Shown piece after piece: positions 35,046-43,600 of a stretch of DNA of 64,000 nt. The stretch covers positions 216,527 through 280,526 of the forward strand of contig NZ_DS264586.1 of NCBI RefSeq assembly GCF_000154225.1, read 5' to 3'. The position numbers and the translations under genes were made by a program. Positions within the stretch are counted from its first letter, which is position 1. The number at the start of each line of letters is the position of its first letter. Under the pieces are notes generated by a model that worked only from the letters and a program-made list of their open reading frames with translations, made no database searches and was not told the DNA's origin. The stretch comes from Schaalia dentiphila ATCC 17982 (GTDB lineage Bacteria > Actinomycetota > Actinomycetes > Actinomycetales > Actinomycetaceae).

Positions 35046-36452
35046 ATGAAGCCCCTCTCGGTCGCCACAGCGGCCTGCCTCCCCCTTGCTCTATGCCTAC
35101 TACCGGCTGCCCCCGCGCTCGCCGATCCCGCGCGGTCGGCGACAACCGATGCCCTCACGGTGGCCACGTTCAACGCCAGCCTCAACCGAGACTCTCCGGG
35201 GCAGCTTCTCGACGACCTTGCCACGTCAGGCAATACCCAGGCGTCCAACGTCGCAGAAACCATCCAACGCGTGGATCCGGACATCATTTTGATCAACGAG
35301 TTCGACTACGACGCGAATTCGGCGGCTGTTGACCTCTTTCGCACGAACTACCTCGAAGTCCCGCACAACGGCGCCGCCCCCGTCTCCTATCCCTACGCCT
35401 GGTCGGGTCCCGTCAACACCGGCGTGCCCAGCGGCTTCGACCTGGATAAGGACGGGACGAACAACGGCCCGAGCGACGCCTGGGGTTTCGGCAAGTTCCC
35501 GGGTCAATACGGTTTCGTCGTCTACTCGAAATACCCGATTAAGACCGACCAGATCCGCACGTTCCAAAACTTCTTGTGGAAGGACATGCCGGGCGCCCTC
35601 CTTCCGACCAACGCCGACGGCTCGGGCTGGTACTCCGACGAGATACTCCAGCGCTTCCCCCTCTCGTCTAAGACGCACGCCGACCTGCCGGTCGATGTCG
35701 ACGGCACGACCGTCCACGTTCTCGCCGCTCACCCGACCCCGCCCTCGTTCGACGGACCCGAGCAGCGCAATAAGAAGCGTAACTTCGACGAGATCCGCGT
35801 GTGGTCCGACTACGTAGCGAACCGGGCCGACTACCTCTACGACGACAATGGCGTCAAGGGCGGCCTGTCCACCGATGCGAACTTCGTCATTCTGGGCGAC
35901 TACAACTCCGATCCACTGGACGGCGATTCGTACCCGGGAGCCATCGACCAGCTCCTGACCAGCCCCCGAATCGTCGACACGATGCCGACCTCGCAGGGCG
36001 GGCCCAGCGAGGCGAAGCTCCAGGGTGGGGCCAACCTGAAGCACAAGACGGATCCGAAGTACGACACAGGCGACTTCAACGACGATCCGCGGCCGGGCAA
36101 TCTGCGCATCGATTACGTGCTGCCGAACACGGGCACGCAGGTCGACGAGGCGCAGGTCTTTTGGCCAACCCGCGACGACGAGCTGTTCCGTCTCACCGGC
36201 CTCCATCCCTTCCCGACCTCCGACCACCGCATGGTCTGGACAAAGCTGCGCTTCCCGGCAGCAGAGCCACCGGCACCGGAACAGCCAAACCCCGGTGATC
36301 AAGGGCAGGCGGGCCCCTCGGGAGCAGGCAAGTCCGGCAAACTGGCGAATTCGGGCACGCATGTCGGCCTTCTCGGCATGATCGCCCTCACGGCGGGCCT
36401 GGGCGGCGCTCTCCTCATCGCCCAGCGTCGCGCGCGCCGTCGCCGGGCGTAG
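35046..36452 (+). CDS. secreted endonuclease/exonuclease/phosphatase-family protein with LANSG wall-sorting signal
   Basis: The 468-residue protein begins with a signal peptide ending in PALA. The catalytic domain shows VATFNASLN, the metal-binding Glu in ILINEFDY, the His of LAAHPTPPS, LGDYNSDPLDG and the terminal SDHRMVW: all the hallmark residues of the DNase I-like fold. After a Pro/Gly linker comes LANSG, a membrane segment and an Arg-rich tail, a C-terminal wall-sorting layout close to the LAXTG of class E sortases. AAGGAG precedes the ATG at 35046. It probably degrades extracellular DNA or removes phosphate; no sortase gene lies in the window. Confidence 0.86.
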   Translation: MKPLSVATAACLPLALCLLPAAPALADPARSATTDALTVATFNASLNRDSPGQLLDDLATSGNTQASNVAETIQRVDPDIILINEFDYDANSAAVDLFRTNYLEVPHNGAAPVSYPYAWSGPVNTGVPSGFDLDKDGTNNGPSDAWGFGKFPGQYGFVVYSKYPIKTDQIRTFQNFLWKDMPGALLPTNADGSGWYSDEILQRFPLSSKTHADLPVDVDGTTVHVLAAHPTPPSFDGPEQRNKKRNFDEIRVWSDYVANRADYLYDDNGVKGGLSTDANFVILGDYNSDPLDGDSYPGAIDQLLTSPRIVDTMPTSQGGPSEAKLQGGANLKHKTDPKYDTGDFNDDPRPGNLRIDYVLPNTGTQVDEAQVFWPTRDDELFRLTGLHPFPTSDHRMVWTKLRFPAAEPPAPEQPNPGDQGQAGPSGAGKSGKLANSGTHVGLLGMIALTAGLGGALLIAQRRARRRRA

Positions 36453-36463
36453 CCGCGATCACT

Positions 36464-36504
36464 CAACGCCTCGGGGCGGGTCTGATTGACCCGCCCCGAG
36501 GCGT
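36464..36504 (+). terminator. Rho-independent terminator
   Basis: AACGCCTCGGGGCGGGTC pairs perfectly over 18 bases around a TGATT loop, 12 bases after the nuclease stop, and is followed by TCGCATG. Confidence 0.88.
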
Positions 36505-36662
36505 TTCGCATGCGACACGGGATTCCTCGCGTGTCAGCCCGCCAACTGGCCGCCTCCCGCAGATGCATCTGTGCGTCCACAGCGGCATCGCACCCATAGC
36601 CCGGACACAAGATGAGGGGCGGGTCACATGCCGATCCGGGCGTAAGTAGATCCGAAGAGGCA

Positions 36663-36691
36663 TATAATACATATATACATGTTTTGCATGT
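36663..36691 (+). promoter_or_regulatory. consensus -10 box with adjoining palindrome
   Basis: TATAAT (36663-36668) is the only perfect -10 hexamer noted in the window, inside a very AT-rich stretch. ACATG-TTTTG-CATGT (36677-36691) lies at the start of the transcript, where an AbrB-type or other dimeric regulator could bind. No matching -35 is seen, which suggests an activator or an operator-controlled promoter. Confidence 0.55.
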
Positions 36692-36721
36692 TATGTTGGA
36701 TTTAGCAGAGAGGCTGGCACT

Positions 36722-37027
36722 ATGACACCACGAAACCCCGCACACATCGGCCCCGGCGGGCGCGGCTTCTTCGGAACCGTCACCGTGGGAACTCGAGGAC
36801 AGGTCTCGATCCCCGCCCAGGCTCGCAAGTCCCTCGGACTCGAACCCGGCGACCAGCTGGTCGTCCTCACCGACCCAGCCCAAGGCCTCGCCCTCATCCC
36901 ACTATCGGTTCTCGTCTCCCAACACGCGGACACGAACCCCATCGCGGCTCTCGTACGCAACACCATGGCGGGCAACACGCCCCCCGAGGCGGACAGCGGC
37001 CCCGCAGACGCAGCCCCCGCCTCGTGA
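36722..37027 (+). CDS. SpoVT/AbrB-domain transcriptional regulator
   Basis: The 101-residue protein carries one SpoVT-AbrB swapped-hairpin domain (TVTVGTRGQVSIPAQARKSL, then LEPGDQLVVL) at about residues 20-55. An Ala/Pro/Asp-rich tail follows. Such small proteins act as DNA-binding dimers or tetramers. It is the first gene of an operon with an ABC transporter and probably controls that operon; the palindrome at 36677-36691 is a plausible site. GAGAGGC lies before the ATG. An antitoxin role is less likely because no toxin gene follows. Confidence 0.82.
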   Translation: MTPRNPAHIGPGGRGFFGTVTVGTRGQVSIPAQARKSLGLEPGDQLVVLTDPAQGLALIPLSVLVSQHADTNPIAALVRNTMAGNTPPEADSGPADAAPAS

Positions 37028-37057
37028 CACCTGTCAACAGCATCTTCAGGAGAAGTT

Positions 37058-37981
37058 ATGACAACCCCAGCTATCCGCGCGACGGATGTCACCAAGCGCT
37101 ACGGCGACCTCACCGCTGTAAACGGCGTATCACTGGAGGTCCACCCCGGCGAGATCTTCGGAATCATCGGCCCCAACGGGGCAGGCAAGACGACGTTCAT
37201 GGAATGCCTTGAGGGCCTACGCCACCCCACGAGCGGCACCATCGACGTCCTGGGTGAGGACCCCTCCCGCCCCTCCACACGATGGCGAGAAAGGATCGGC
37301 GTCCAGCTACAGACAGCGGCCCTGCCCCCCAAGATCACCGTCAACGAGGCGATGGCACTCTTCGCGTCCATGTACTCCAACCCCGCCGACCCGGCTCAAC
37401 TCCTTAACGAGCTCGGCATCGCAGCCAAGGGGCGTTCCTACGTGGACAAGCTCTCGGGCGGACAGCGCCAACGAGTCTTCATCGCTCTCGCCCTCTTGGG
37501 CAAGCCCGACGTCGTGTTCCTCGACGAGCTGACCACAGCCCTCGACCCGCAGGCACGACTGGCCATGTGGGATGTCGTGCGCTCCATCCGACGGGGCGGA
37601 GCCACCGTGGTCATGACCACCCACTACATGGAAGAGGCTGAGGCCCTGTGCGACCGCGTCGCCGTCATCGATGCCGGCCGCCTCATCGCACTCGACACCG
37701 TGCCCGGCCTCATCGCCTCCATCGCGAAGGGCACGAAGGTGCAGCTGCGCACCTCCCAGCAGCTCACCCGCGGCATCGTCGACGAGATCGACGGCATCAG
37801 CGACGTGATGATCGCCGGGACCTCCGTCTCGATGCTGTGGTCGGGCAGCGGCATCCCCCAGGCTGCCATCGCAGCCATCGAGGCCACCGGCCTCACCGTG
37901 ACAGACATCCGTACCAGCTCCCCCGGCCTCGAGGACGTGTTCCTCGCACTCACCGGCCGCAACATGCGTCAGGAGGCGTGA
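37058..37981 (+). CDS. ABC exporter ATP-binding protein (DrrA-like)
   Basis: The 307-residue ATPase has Walker A GPNGAGKTT, the signature KLSGGQRQRV, Walker B VVFLDELTTALDP (Leu in place of the usual Pro after DE), the H-loop in TTHYMEEAEAL and a C-terminal extension typical of antibiotic and lipid exporters. AGGAG lies before the ATG. It follows the AbrB gene by 30 bases and precedes its permease by three bases. Confidence 0.92.
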   Translation: MTTPAIRATDVTKRYGDLTAVNGVSLEVHPGEIFGIIGPNGAGKTTFMECLEGLRHPTSGTIDVLGEDPSRPSTRWRERIGVQLQTAALPPKITVNEAMALFASMYSNPADPAQLLNELGIAAKGRSYVDKLSGGQRQRVFIALALLGKPDVVFLDELTTALDPQARLAMWDVVRSIRRGGATVVMTTHYMEEAEALCDRVAVIDAGRLIALDTVPGLIASIAKGTKVQLRTSQQLTRGIVDEIDGISDVMIAGTSVSMLWSGSGIPQAAIAAIEATGLTVTDIRTSSPGLEDVFLALTGRNMRQEA

Positions 37982-37984
37982 GCC

Positions 37985-38734
37985 ATGCGCACCTTCATTC
38001 AACTGTGCCGCGTCACCGCGATGCGCGCACTGCGAGAACCCGTCACCGTCATCTTCACGCTTCTGTTCGCCCCCGCCTTCATCGGGTGCATGGGCCTCAT
38101 CTTCGGCAACAACCCGGTACCCGAGTTCGGAGGAAAAGGATTCCTCGAGGCAAACTTCACCGCTTTCCCCGGGATCGTCATCGCGATCAGCGCGCTCATC
38201 ATCGTCCCCGTCGACCTCGTGACCCAGCGGGGGGCGGGCGTACTGCGCCGCTTTCGCGCCACCCCACTCAACCCGGCCCTCTACCTGGCCGCCGACGTTG
38301 TCTCCCGTTTGACGCTCGGCCTCGTGTCCTTCACCACCATGTACGCCATCGCCGTGCTCGGCTTCGGGGTACGCCCCGCATCAGCCGGAGCCTTCATCTC
38401 CGCACTCGCAGCTACTATGCTCGGTCTAGCGGCTTTCCTGGCAGCGGGCTACCTCATCGCCGGGCGGTTCCGCAACGTCGGCGCCGCACAGGGGCTGGGA
38501 AACATTCTCATGTACCCACTCATCTTCACCTCGGGTGCCGCGGTTCCCCTGGCGATGCTCCCTCCCAGTATCCTCTCCATCGCGAAGTACTCGCCGATGA
38601 CGCAACTCACCTATCTCACACGAGGCCTGTGGGATGGCGAGGGATGGGGCGAGCACTGGATAGCCGCTCTCATTCTCCTTGTGTTCGGCACCGTCTGTGC
38701 CGCAGCTGCGGCGCGTTTCTTCCGCTGGGAGTGA
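37985..38734 (+). CDS. ABC-2-type permease (DrrB-like)
   Basis: The 249-residue protein has six membrane segments and the ABC-2 signature region LRRFRATPLNPALYL after the second one, followed by a late YSPMTQLTYLTRGLW. It is the membrane partner of the ATPase encoded three bases upstream; the pair would form a homodimeric exporter. The substrate is unknown. GGAGGCGTGAGCC before the ATG is the ribosome site. Confidence 0.9.
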   Translation: MRTFIQLCRVTAMRALREPVTVIFTLLFAPAFIGCMGLIFGNNPVPEFGGKGFLEANFTAFPGIVIAISALIIVPVDLVTQRGAGVLRRFRATPLNPALYLAADVVSRLTLGLVSFTTMYAIAVLGFGVRPASAGAFISALAATMLGLAAFLAAGYLIAGRFRNVGAAQGLGNILMYPLIFTSGAAVPLAMLPPSILSIAKYSPMTQLTYLTRGLWDGEGWGEHWIAALILLVFGTVCAAAAARFFRWE

Positions 38735-38738
38735 GGCC

Positions 38739-39287
38739 ATGAGTCCTCAGGCACCCCACGGCCACTCGACGGGTCGCCCGCCCGGACGCTGGGCGCGCGT
38801 CGCCTGCTGGACGGCCTTCATCAGCGCCCTCTTGCCCGTGGCGTGGAGAATCGGGATGCTCTGCGGGGCGGACCTCGGCTTCTCCCAGGCAGACTTCTTC
38901 CGTTCCAACGCCTCGGCCACGGCCTACGTCCTGGGGCTCGAGGCCATCCAGGTCCTCGCTGGAACCCTGTGCCTCGGCCTCATCTACCCCTGGGGTGAGC
39001 GCGTTCCCCGCTGGCTTCCCCTCCTCGGCGGACGCGAGATCCCCCGGCTCTTGCCCCTCGCGATCGGGGGGACCGGGAATGCCCTGCTCTACTACATCAA
39101 TGGCACCCTGGTGATCAGGTTCGGCTCTGTGTGGCTGGGCCTGGCCGAGGGGCAGACCCCGGCCGACGGAATGAACCACTGGCAACTGGCCATCCTGGTC
39201 GCAGCCTACGCCCCGATGCTGCTCCTGTGGGCTCCCGCCCTCACGATCGGCCTGATCGGCTACTGGCGTCGGCGCACAACCCGATAA
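38739..39287 (+). CDS. four-helix membrane protein of unknown function
   Basis: The 182-residue protein has four membrane segments separated by short loops (VACWTAFISALLPVAWRIGM, then YVLGLEAIQVLAGTLCLGLIY and two more), ending in RRRTTR. It has no motif I recognise. It starts four bases after the permease stop with GGGAGTGAGG upstream, so it is the last gene of the AbrB/ABC operon and may be an accessory or immunity subunit of the exporter. A terminator follows. Confidence 0.72.
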   Translation: MSPQAPHGHSTGRPPGRWARVACWTAFISALLPVAWRIGMLCGADLGFSQADFFRSNASATAYVLGLEAIQVLAGTLCLGLIYPWGERVPRWLPLLGGREIPRLLPLAIGGTGNALLYYINGTLVIRFGSVWLGLAEGQTPADGMNHWQLAILVAAYAPMLLLWAPALTIGLIGYWRRRTTR

Positions 39288-39291
39288 CACA

Positions 39292-39323
39292 GAGGGGGCC
39301 GCGCCTTGCGGCGCAGCCCCCGA
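39292..39323. terminator. bidirectional terminator
   Basis: GGGGGCCGCGCC and GGCGCAGCCCCC form a 12-base stem with one mismatch and a TTGC loop, between convergent genes ending at 39287 and 39341. Confidence 0.8.
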
Positions 39324-39340
39324 GCACAGCTCAGATGAGA

Positions 39341-41020
39341 CTACTTCGTGCGATTCTCGCGGTAGTACTCGATGAGAGCTCGAGTCGACTGATCCTGCGC
39401 ATCCAGGGCCTCGGACGAGCCCTCGATTGCGGGCAGGATCTGCTTGGCCAGGACCTTGCCCAGCTCGACGCCCCACTGGTCGAAGGAGTCGATGCCCCAC
39501 ACGGCACCCTCAACGAAGGTGATGTGCTCGTACAGGGCGATCAGCTGGCCCAGGACCGAAGGGGTCAGGGACGGGGCCATGATCGACGTCGTGGGACGGT
39601 TGCCGGTGAACACGCGGGCGGAGACGATGGCCTCGGGCGTGCCCTCGGCGCGCACCTCCTCGCTGGTCTTACCGAAGGCCAACGCCTTGGTCTGGGCGAA
39701 GAAGTTCGACAGGAACAGCTCGTGCATGTCGGCATCACCATCGCCCAGCGCCCACGTCGGGTTCGCAAACGCGATGAAGTCGGCGGGGACCATGCGGGTG
39801 CCCTGGTGGATCAGCTGGTAGAAGGCGTGCTGGCCGTTGGTGCCGGGCTCGCCCCAGAAGACCTCGCCGGTCTCGTAGGTGACGGGGCTGCCGTCGCGGC
39901 GCACGGACTTGCCGTTGGACTCCATGGTCAGCTGCTGCAGGTACGCGGGGAAGCGGTGCAGGTACTGGGAGTAGGGCAGGACGGCGTGCGTGTCGGCGCC
40001 CAGGAAGTTCGAGTACCACACGTTGAGCAGGCCCATCAGCAGGGGCACGTTCTTCTCGGGCGCAGCCTCGGCGAAGTGGCGGTCCATCGCGTGAAAGCCG
40101 GCAAGGAAGTCAGCGAAGCCCTCGGGGCCAATCGCGACGGCCAGGGAGGTACCCACCGCGGAATCGACGGAGTAGCGGCCGCCTACCCAGCTCCAGAAGC
40201 CGAAGGCGTTGGCGGGGTCGATGCCGAACTCGGCGACCTTGTCCAGGGCGGTGGACACGGCGACGAAGTGCTTGGCGATGGCCTCCTTCTCGGAGGCCTC
40301 GTCGGTGACGATGCCGCGCTCACGCAGAGCATCGAGCAGCCAGGCGCGCACGACCTTGGCGTTCGTGATGGTCTCGAGCGTCGTGAAGGTCTTGGACGCG
40401 ACGATCACGAGGGTCGTCTCGGGGTCCAGGTCCTTCGTGGTCTCGCCCGCGTCAGTGGGGTCGATGTTGGAGATGAAGCGGCACTCCAGGCCCTCCTGCA
40501 CGTAGGGCTTGAGGGCCTCGTACGCCATGACGGGGCCCAGGTCGGAGCCGCCGATGCCGACGTTGACGACGGTCTTAACCGGCTTGCCGGTGATACCGAC
40601 CCACTCGCCGGAGCGGACGCGGCGGGCGAAGGCGTAGACCTTCTCGAGGACCTCGTGCACGTCGGCGATGGCGTCCTGGCCGTCGACCGTCAGGGAGTCG
40701 GTCGCGGGGCGGCGCAGCGCGGTGTGCAGGACGGCGCGGTCCTCGGTGACGTTGATGTGCTCGCCCGCAAACATGCGGTCGCGCAGCTCGAGAACGCCGG
40801 TCTGCTCGGCGAGGGCGAGGAGGTGGCCCACCAGCGTGGGGCACACGAGGTTCTTCGACAGGTCGACGTGCAGGTCGGCAGCGTCGAAGGTGAAGGTCTG
40901 GGTGCGGTTGGGGTCGTCCGCGAACAGCTTGCGCAGGTCGGGATCGAAGTTGTCGGCCAGCTGGTCGAGCGTGTCCCACGCGGGGGTCATCGTCGGGTCG
41001 ATCACGGGGATATCACTCAT
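39341..41020 (-). CDS. pgi: glucose-6-phosphate isomerase
   Basis: The 559-residue enzyme interconverts glucose-6-phosphate and fructose-6-phosphate. It shows [42 protein letters not shown] (signature 1 region), [19 protein letters not shown] with the catalytic Glu and His, and the C-terminal signature [17 protein letters not shown] with the catalytic Lys. Length is that of the large E. coli-like form. AGGAG precedes the ATG, and a GTGACC/TAAACT promoter lies upstream. It feeds the phosphofructokinase encoded next. Confidence 0.97.
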   Translation of the reverse strand: MSDIPVIDPTMTPAWDTLDQLADNFDPDLRKLFADDPNRTQTFTFDAADLHVDLSKNLVCPTLVGHLLALAEQTGVLELRDRMFAGEHINVTEDRAVLHTALRRPATDSLTVDGQDAIADVHEVLEKVYAFARRVRSGEWVGITGKPVKTVVNVGIGGSDLGPVMAYEALKPYVQEGLECRFISNIDPTDAGETTKDLDPETTLVIVASKTFTTLETITNAKVVRAWLLDALRERGIVTDEASEKEAIAKHFVAVSTALDKVAEFGIDPANAFGFWSWVGGRYSVDSAVGTSLAVAIGPEGFADFLAGFHAMDRHFAEAAPEKNVPLLMGLLNVWYSNFLGADTHAVLPYSQYLHRFPAYLQQLTMESNGKSVRRDGSPVTYETGEVFWGEPGTNGQHAFYQLIHQGTRMVPADFIAFANPTWALGDGDADMHELFLSNFFAQTKALAFGKTSEEVRAEGTPEAIVSARVFTGNRPTTSIMAPSLTPSVLGQLIALYEHITFVEGAVWGIDSFDQWGVELGKVLAKQILPAIEGSSEALDAQDQSTRALIEYYRENRTK

Positions 41021-41055
41021 GGGGTCTCCTGACAGTAGAGATTGTTTCGCACTCT

Positions 41056-41084
41056 AGTTTAGCGGGGTCTGCTCCCCTGGTCAC
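41056..41084 (-). promoter_or_regulatory. pgi promoter
   Basis: On the minus strand GTGACC (41079-41084) and TAAACT (41056-41061) are 17 bases apart and end 35 bases before the ATG at 41020. Confidence 0.5.
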
Positions 41085-41107
41085 CCTCGTTTCTCGCTTC
41101 TGAAACG

Positions 41108-41150
41108 ACGAGGCCGTGGCCCGCGAGTGCTCACGGAACCACGGCCTCGT
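41108..41150 (-). terminator. terminator after the phosphofructokinase gene
   Basis: ACGAGGCCGTGG and CCACGGCCTCGT form a perfect 12-base-pair stem, with a smaller CCGCGAG/CTCACGG stem inside the loop. The arms are a one-base variant of the dispersed 12-mer ACGAGGCCGGGG. Confidence 0.85.
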
Positions 41151-41172
41151 ACACCGTCAGAAGACCTGAGGT

Positions 41173-43428
41173 TCAGGCGACCGGGTCGTCGATCGGGATG
41201 GGGGTGGCCTCGATGCCCGGGTTCTGCAGCGACACGATGCGCTGGACGGGAACGAGGTTAAGCCACCACTGGTGGAACGGACGACGATTCACGAGGTCGA
41301 GGTCGTCGAACATGTTCTTCACCGGGCGCGCCTCGACGGCATTGCCGACCTGGCCGATGTAGTAGGCGCCGCGATCGCCGCGGTCGAACTGGTCCACGAG
41401 CTGCTCGAAGGCGCGCGCCACGAGGCGCGTGGCGAGCAGACGGTCGTACGGCGAGGGCGAGCCGCCCTGCTGCATGTGGCCGAGGGCCTGGTGGCGCACG
41501 TCGTAGATTCCCTCGGACTCGGCGTTGAACACGTCGGCCAGGAACTCGCGGTCGTAGTACCGGGAGGCCGACTCGTTGAGGAGTGTCAGGAACAGGCGTC
41601 GTCCGGACTTGAAGGAGGCGACCATCCGATCAGCGTCCGCGGCGATCTGCTCGAGGGAGGGGGACTCCTCGTTGATGTACATGTACTCAGCGCCGGTGGC
41701 CAGGGCACTCATGAGGGTCAAGTATCCGCAGCGCCGTCCCATCGTCTCGGCGATGAAGCAGCGCTTGGAGGCCGCCGCGCTCTCCTTGATGCGGTCGATG
41801 GCCCAGGTCGCGTTGTTGATCGCCGTGTCCGTGCCGATCGCGAGCTCGCAGCCGGGCAGGTTGTTGTCGATGGAGGCGGGGATGAGCAGGATCGGGATCT
41901 GGAATGCCGGATAGCGGTCCTTCTCCGAGGTGATCGCGTGGACGCCCAGGTAGGCGTTCATACCGCCGATGACGAGGAGGGCGTCGATCTCATTGCGTTC
42001 GATGGCGCGGCCCAGCGCGTAGAACTGCTCGACCGGCGGAATGTCGCGCTTCGTGCCGAGCTCGGCGCCGCCCTTGAAGGCCCAGCCTTCCACGTCGGAC
42101 CAGCTCAGTTCACGCACGCGGTCGTCCGCGAGGCCGCTCCACGAGCCGTCGACGCCGAGCATCGTCCAGCCGCGCGCGATACCCAGGCGCACGGCCACGC
42201 GAGCCGCCGTGTTCATGCCGGGGGCCAGACCGCCCGCGTGCAGGATCGCGACGCGCTTGATCTCGCCCGTCGGCTCAGGGGTGAGCTGCGGGGGCGTGGA
42301 CAGAATCTGGTTGATGCCCACCATCGACGAGAAGGACGAGCCGCGCGAGGCCTGGGCCGCCGCATAGTCGCCGGCCGCGATGAGGTCATTGACCGCGCGC
42401 GTGTCATGCACGGCCTTCATGAGGGGGATGCGGGTGATGCGGTTGCGACGCACACCCAGAATGACGGGTTCATCCTCAGCCGTGGACGCCAGGATCTCCT
42501 GGACGGCCGCGTAGCCCAGCAGCGTGGACATCCAACGGTCGTAGGCCGAGGGGGTGCCGCCGCGCTGCACGTGTCCGAGGATCGTCACGCGCGCGTCCTC
42601 GCCCGTGCGCTCCTGGATCGTGTCGGCGATCAGCTGAGTCGACAGCTCGTTGCCATCGCGGTCATGCGCGCCCTCAGCCACCAGGACGATGGACTCGCGG
42701 CGACCAGCCTCGCGGCCGAGGCGCAGGTGCTCCGCCAGCTCGTCCTGCCAACCCGGGCCCGCCGGATCCTCGGGCGTAAACACGTAGTCGGCGCCGCCCG
42801 CGACAGCCGCCATGAGGGGCAGGTAACCACAGTGGCGGCCCATGACCTCGACGACGAACGTGCGCTGGTGCGAGGCCGCCGTACTGGTCAGCTGGTCGAT
42901 GGCGTCCAGGATGCGATGCAGCGCAGTGTCGGCGCCGATCGTCATATCCGTGCCCACCAAGTCGTTGTCGATCGAGCCGACGAGGCCAACGATGACGAGA
43001 GCCGGGTGCTCGGCGGCGGTCTCGGGCGAAATCACGCCCTCGGCAGCCAGCTCGGCGACGTGCTGAGCCCACTCGCCGCGGAACTCGTTCGTACCCGACA
43101 GGGAGCCGTCGCCACCGATCACGACGAGGTGATCGATGCCGTGCTCGAGCAGGTTCGCGGCCGCGCGGTGGCGGCCCTCGTACGTGCGGAAGTCAGCGCT
43201 TCGAGCCGTGCCGATCACCGTGCCGCCTTCGGCCAGGATCGAGGACACGTCCGACCACTCCATCTTCTTAATGGAATCGCCACCCACGCAGGCACCCTGC
43301 CAGCCTTCGTAGATCGCGTATGGCTGCGCGCCACGCGCCAGCGCCGTACGCACGACGGCTCGAACAGCCGCGTTCATTCCCTGGGCGTCACCGCCCGACG
43401 TGAGGACACCAATACGAACTGTGCTCAT
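41173..43428 (-). CDS. pfk: double-domain (eukaryotic-type) 6-phosphofructokinase
   Basis: The 751-residue protein is two fused phosphofructokinase units. The N-terminal half keeps the catalytic set: GVLTSGGDAQGMNAAVRAVV, IGGDGSLSG, GSIDNDLVGTDMTIG with the catalytic Asp, and EVMGRHCGYL. The C-terminal half has AILHAGGLAPGMNTAARVAV, GGMNAYLG where GGDGS is needed, IDNN in place of IDND, and ETMGRRCGYL. This matches the fungal/animal arrangement in which the second half is regulatory. Most bacterial enzymes are single units of about 320 residues. It phosphorylates fructose-6-phosphate with ATP in glycolysis. The start has only a weak ribosome site (GAAAGATGGCAG). Confidence 0.93.
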   Translation of the reverse strand: MSTVRIGVLTSGGDAQGMNAAVRAVVRTALARGAQPYAIYEGWQGACVGGDSIKKMEWSDVSSILAEGGTVIGTARSADFRTYEGRHRAAANLLEHGIDHLVVIGGDGSLSGTNEFRGEWAQHVAELAAEGVISPETAAEHPALVIVGLVGSIDNDLVGTDMTIGADTALHRILDAIDQLTSTAASHQRTFVVEVMGRHCGYLPLMAAVAGGADYVFTPEDPAGPGWQDELAEHLRLGREAGRRESIVLVAEGAHDRDGNELSTQLIADTIQERTGEDARVTILGHVQRGGTPSAYDRWMSTLLGYAAVQEILASTAEDEPVILGVRRNRITRIPLMKAVHDTRAVNDLIAAGDYAAAQASRGSSFSSMVGINQILSTPPQLTPEPTGEIKRVAILHAGGLAPGMNTAARVAVRLGIARGWTMLGVDGSWSGLADDRVRELSWSDVEGWAFKGGAELGTKRDIPPVEQFYALGRAIERNEIDALLVIGGMNAYLGVHAITSEKDRYPAFQIPILLIPASIDNNLPGCELAIGTDTAINNATWAIDRIKESAAASKRCFIAETMGRRCGYLTLMSALATGAEYMYINEESPSLEQIAADADRMVASFKSGRRLFLTLLNESASRYYDREFLADVFNAESEGIYDVRHQALGHMQQGGSPSPYDRLLATRLVARAFEQLVDQFDRGDRGAYYIGQVGNAVEARPVKNMFDDLDLVNRRPFHQWWLNLVPVQRIVSLQNPGIEATPIPIDDPVA

Positions 43429-43548
43429 TTTTCTGCCATCTTTCGTTGACGGAGCGGGCCGTCAGGCCCAGTGTGCCTATCATTCCCTATTCTACGTGAC
43501 CTGCGCCTCCGCTACTAGGGCCTTACTCCCATTTACCGAACAAACGAC

Positions 43549-43584
43549 AAGCGCGCGCCCGCCGAAGCCGGCGGGCGCGCGCTC
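43549..43584 (-). terminator. terminator after the symporter gene
   Basis: GCGCGCGCCCGCC pairs perfectly with GGCGGGCGCGCGC around a GAAGCC loop, 17 bases past the symporter stop. Confidence 0.82.
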
Positions 43585-43600
43585 ACACAGTCACTGGAGA

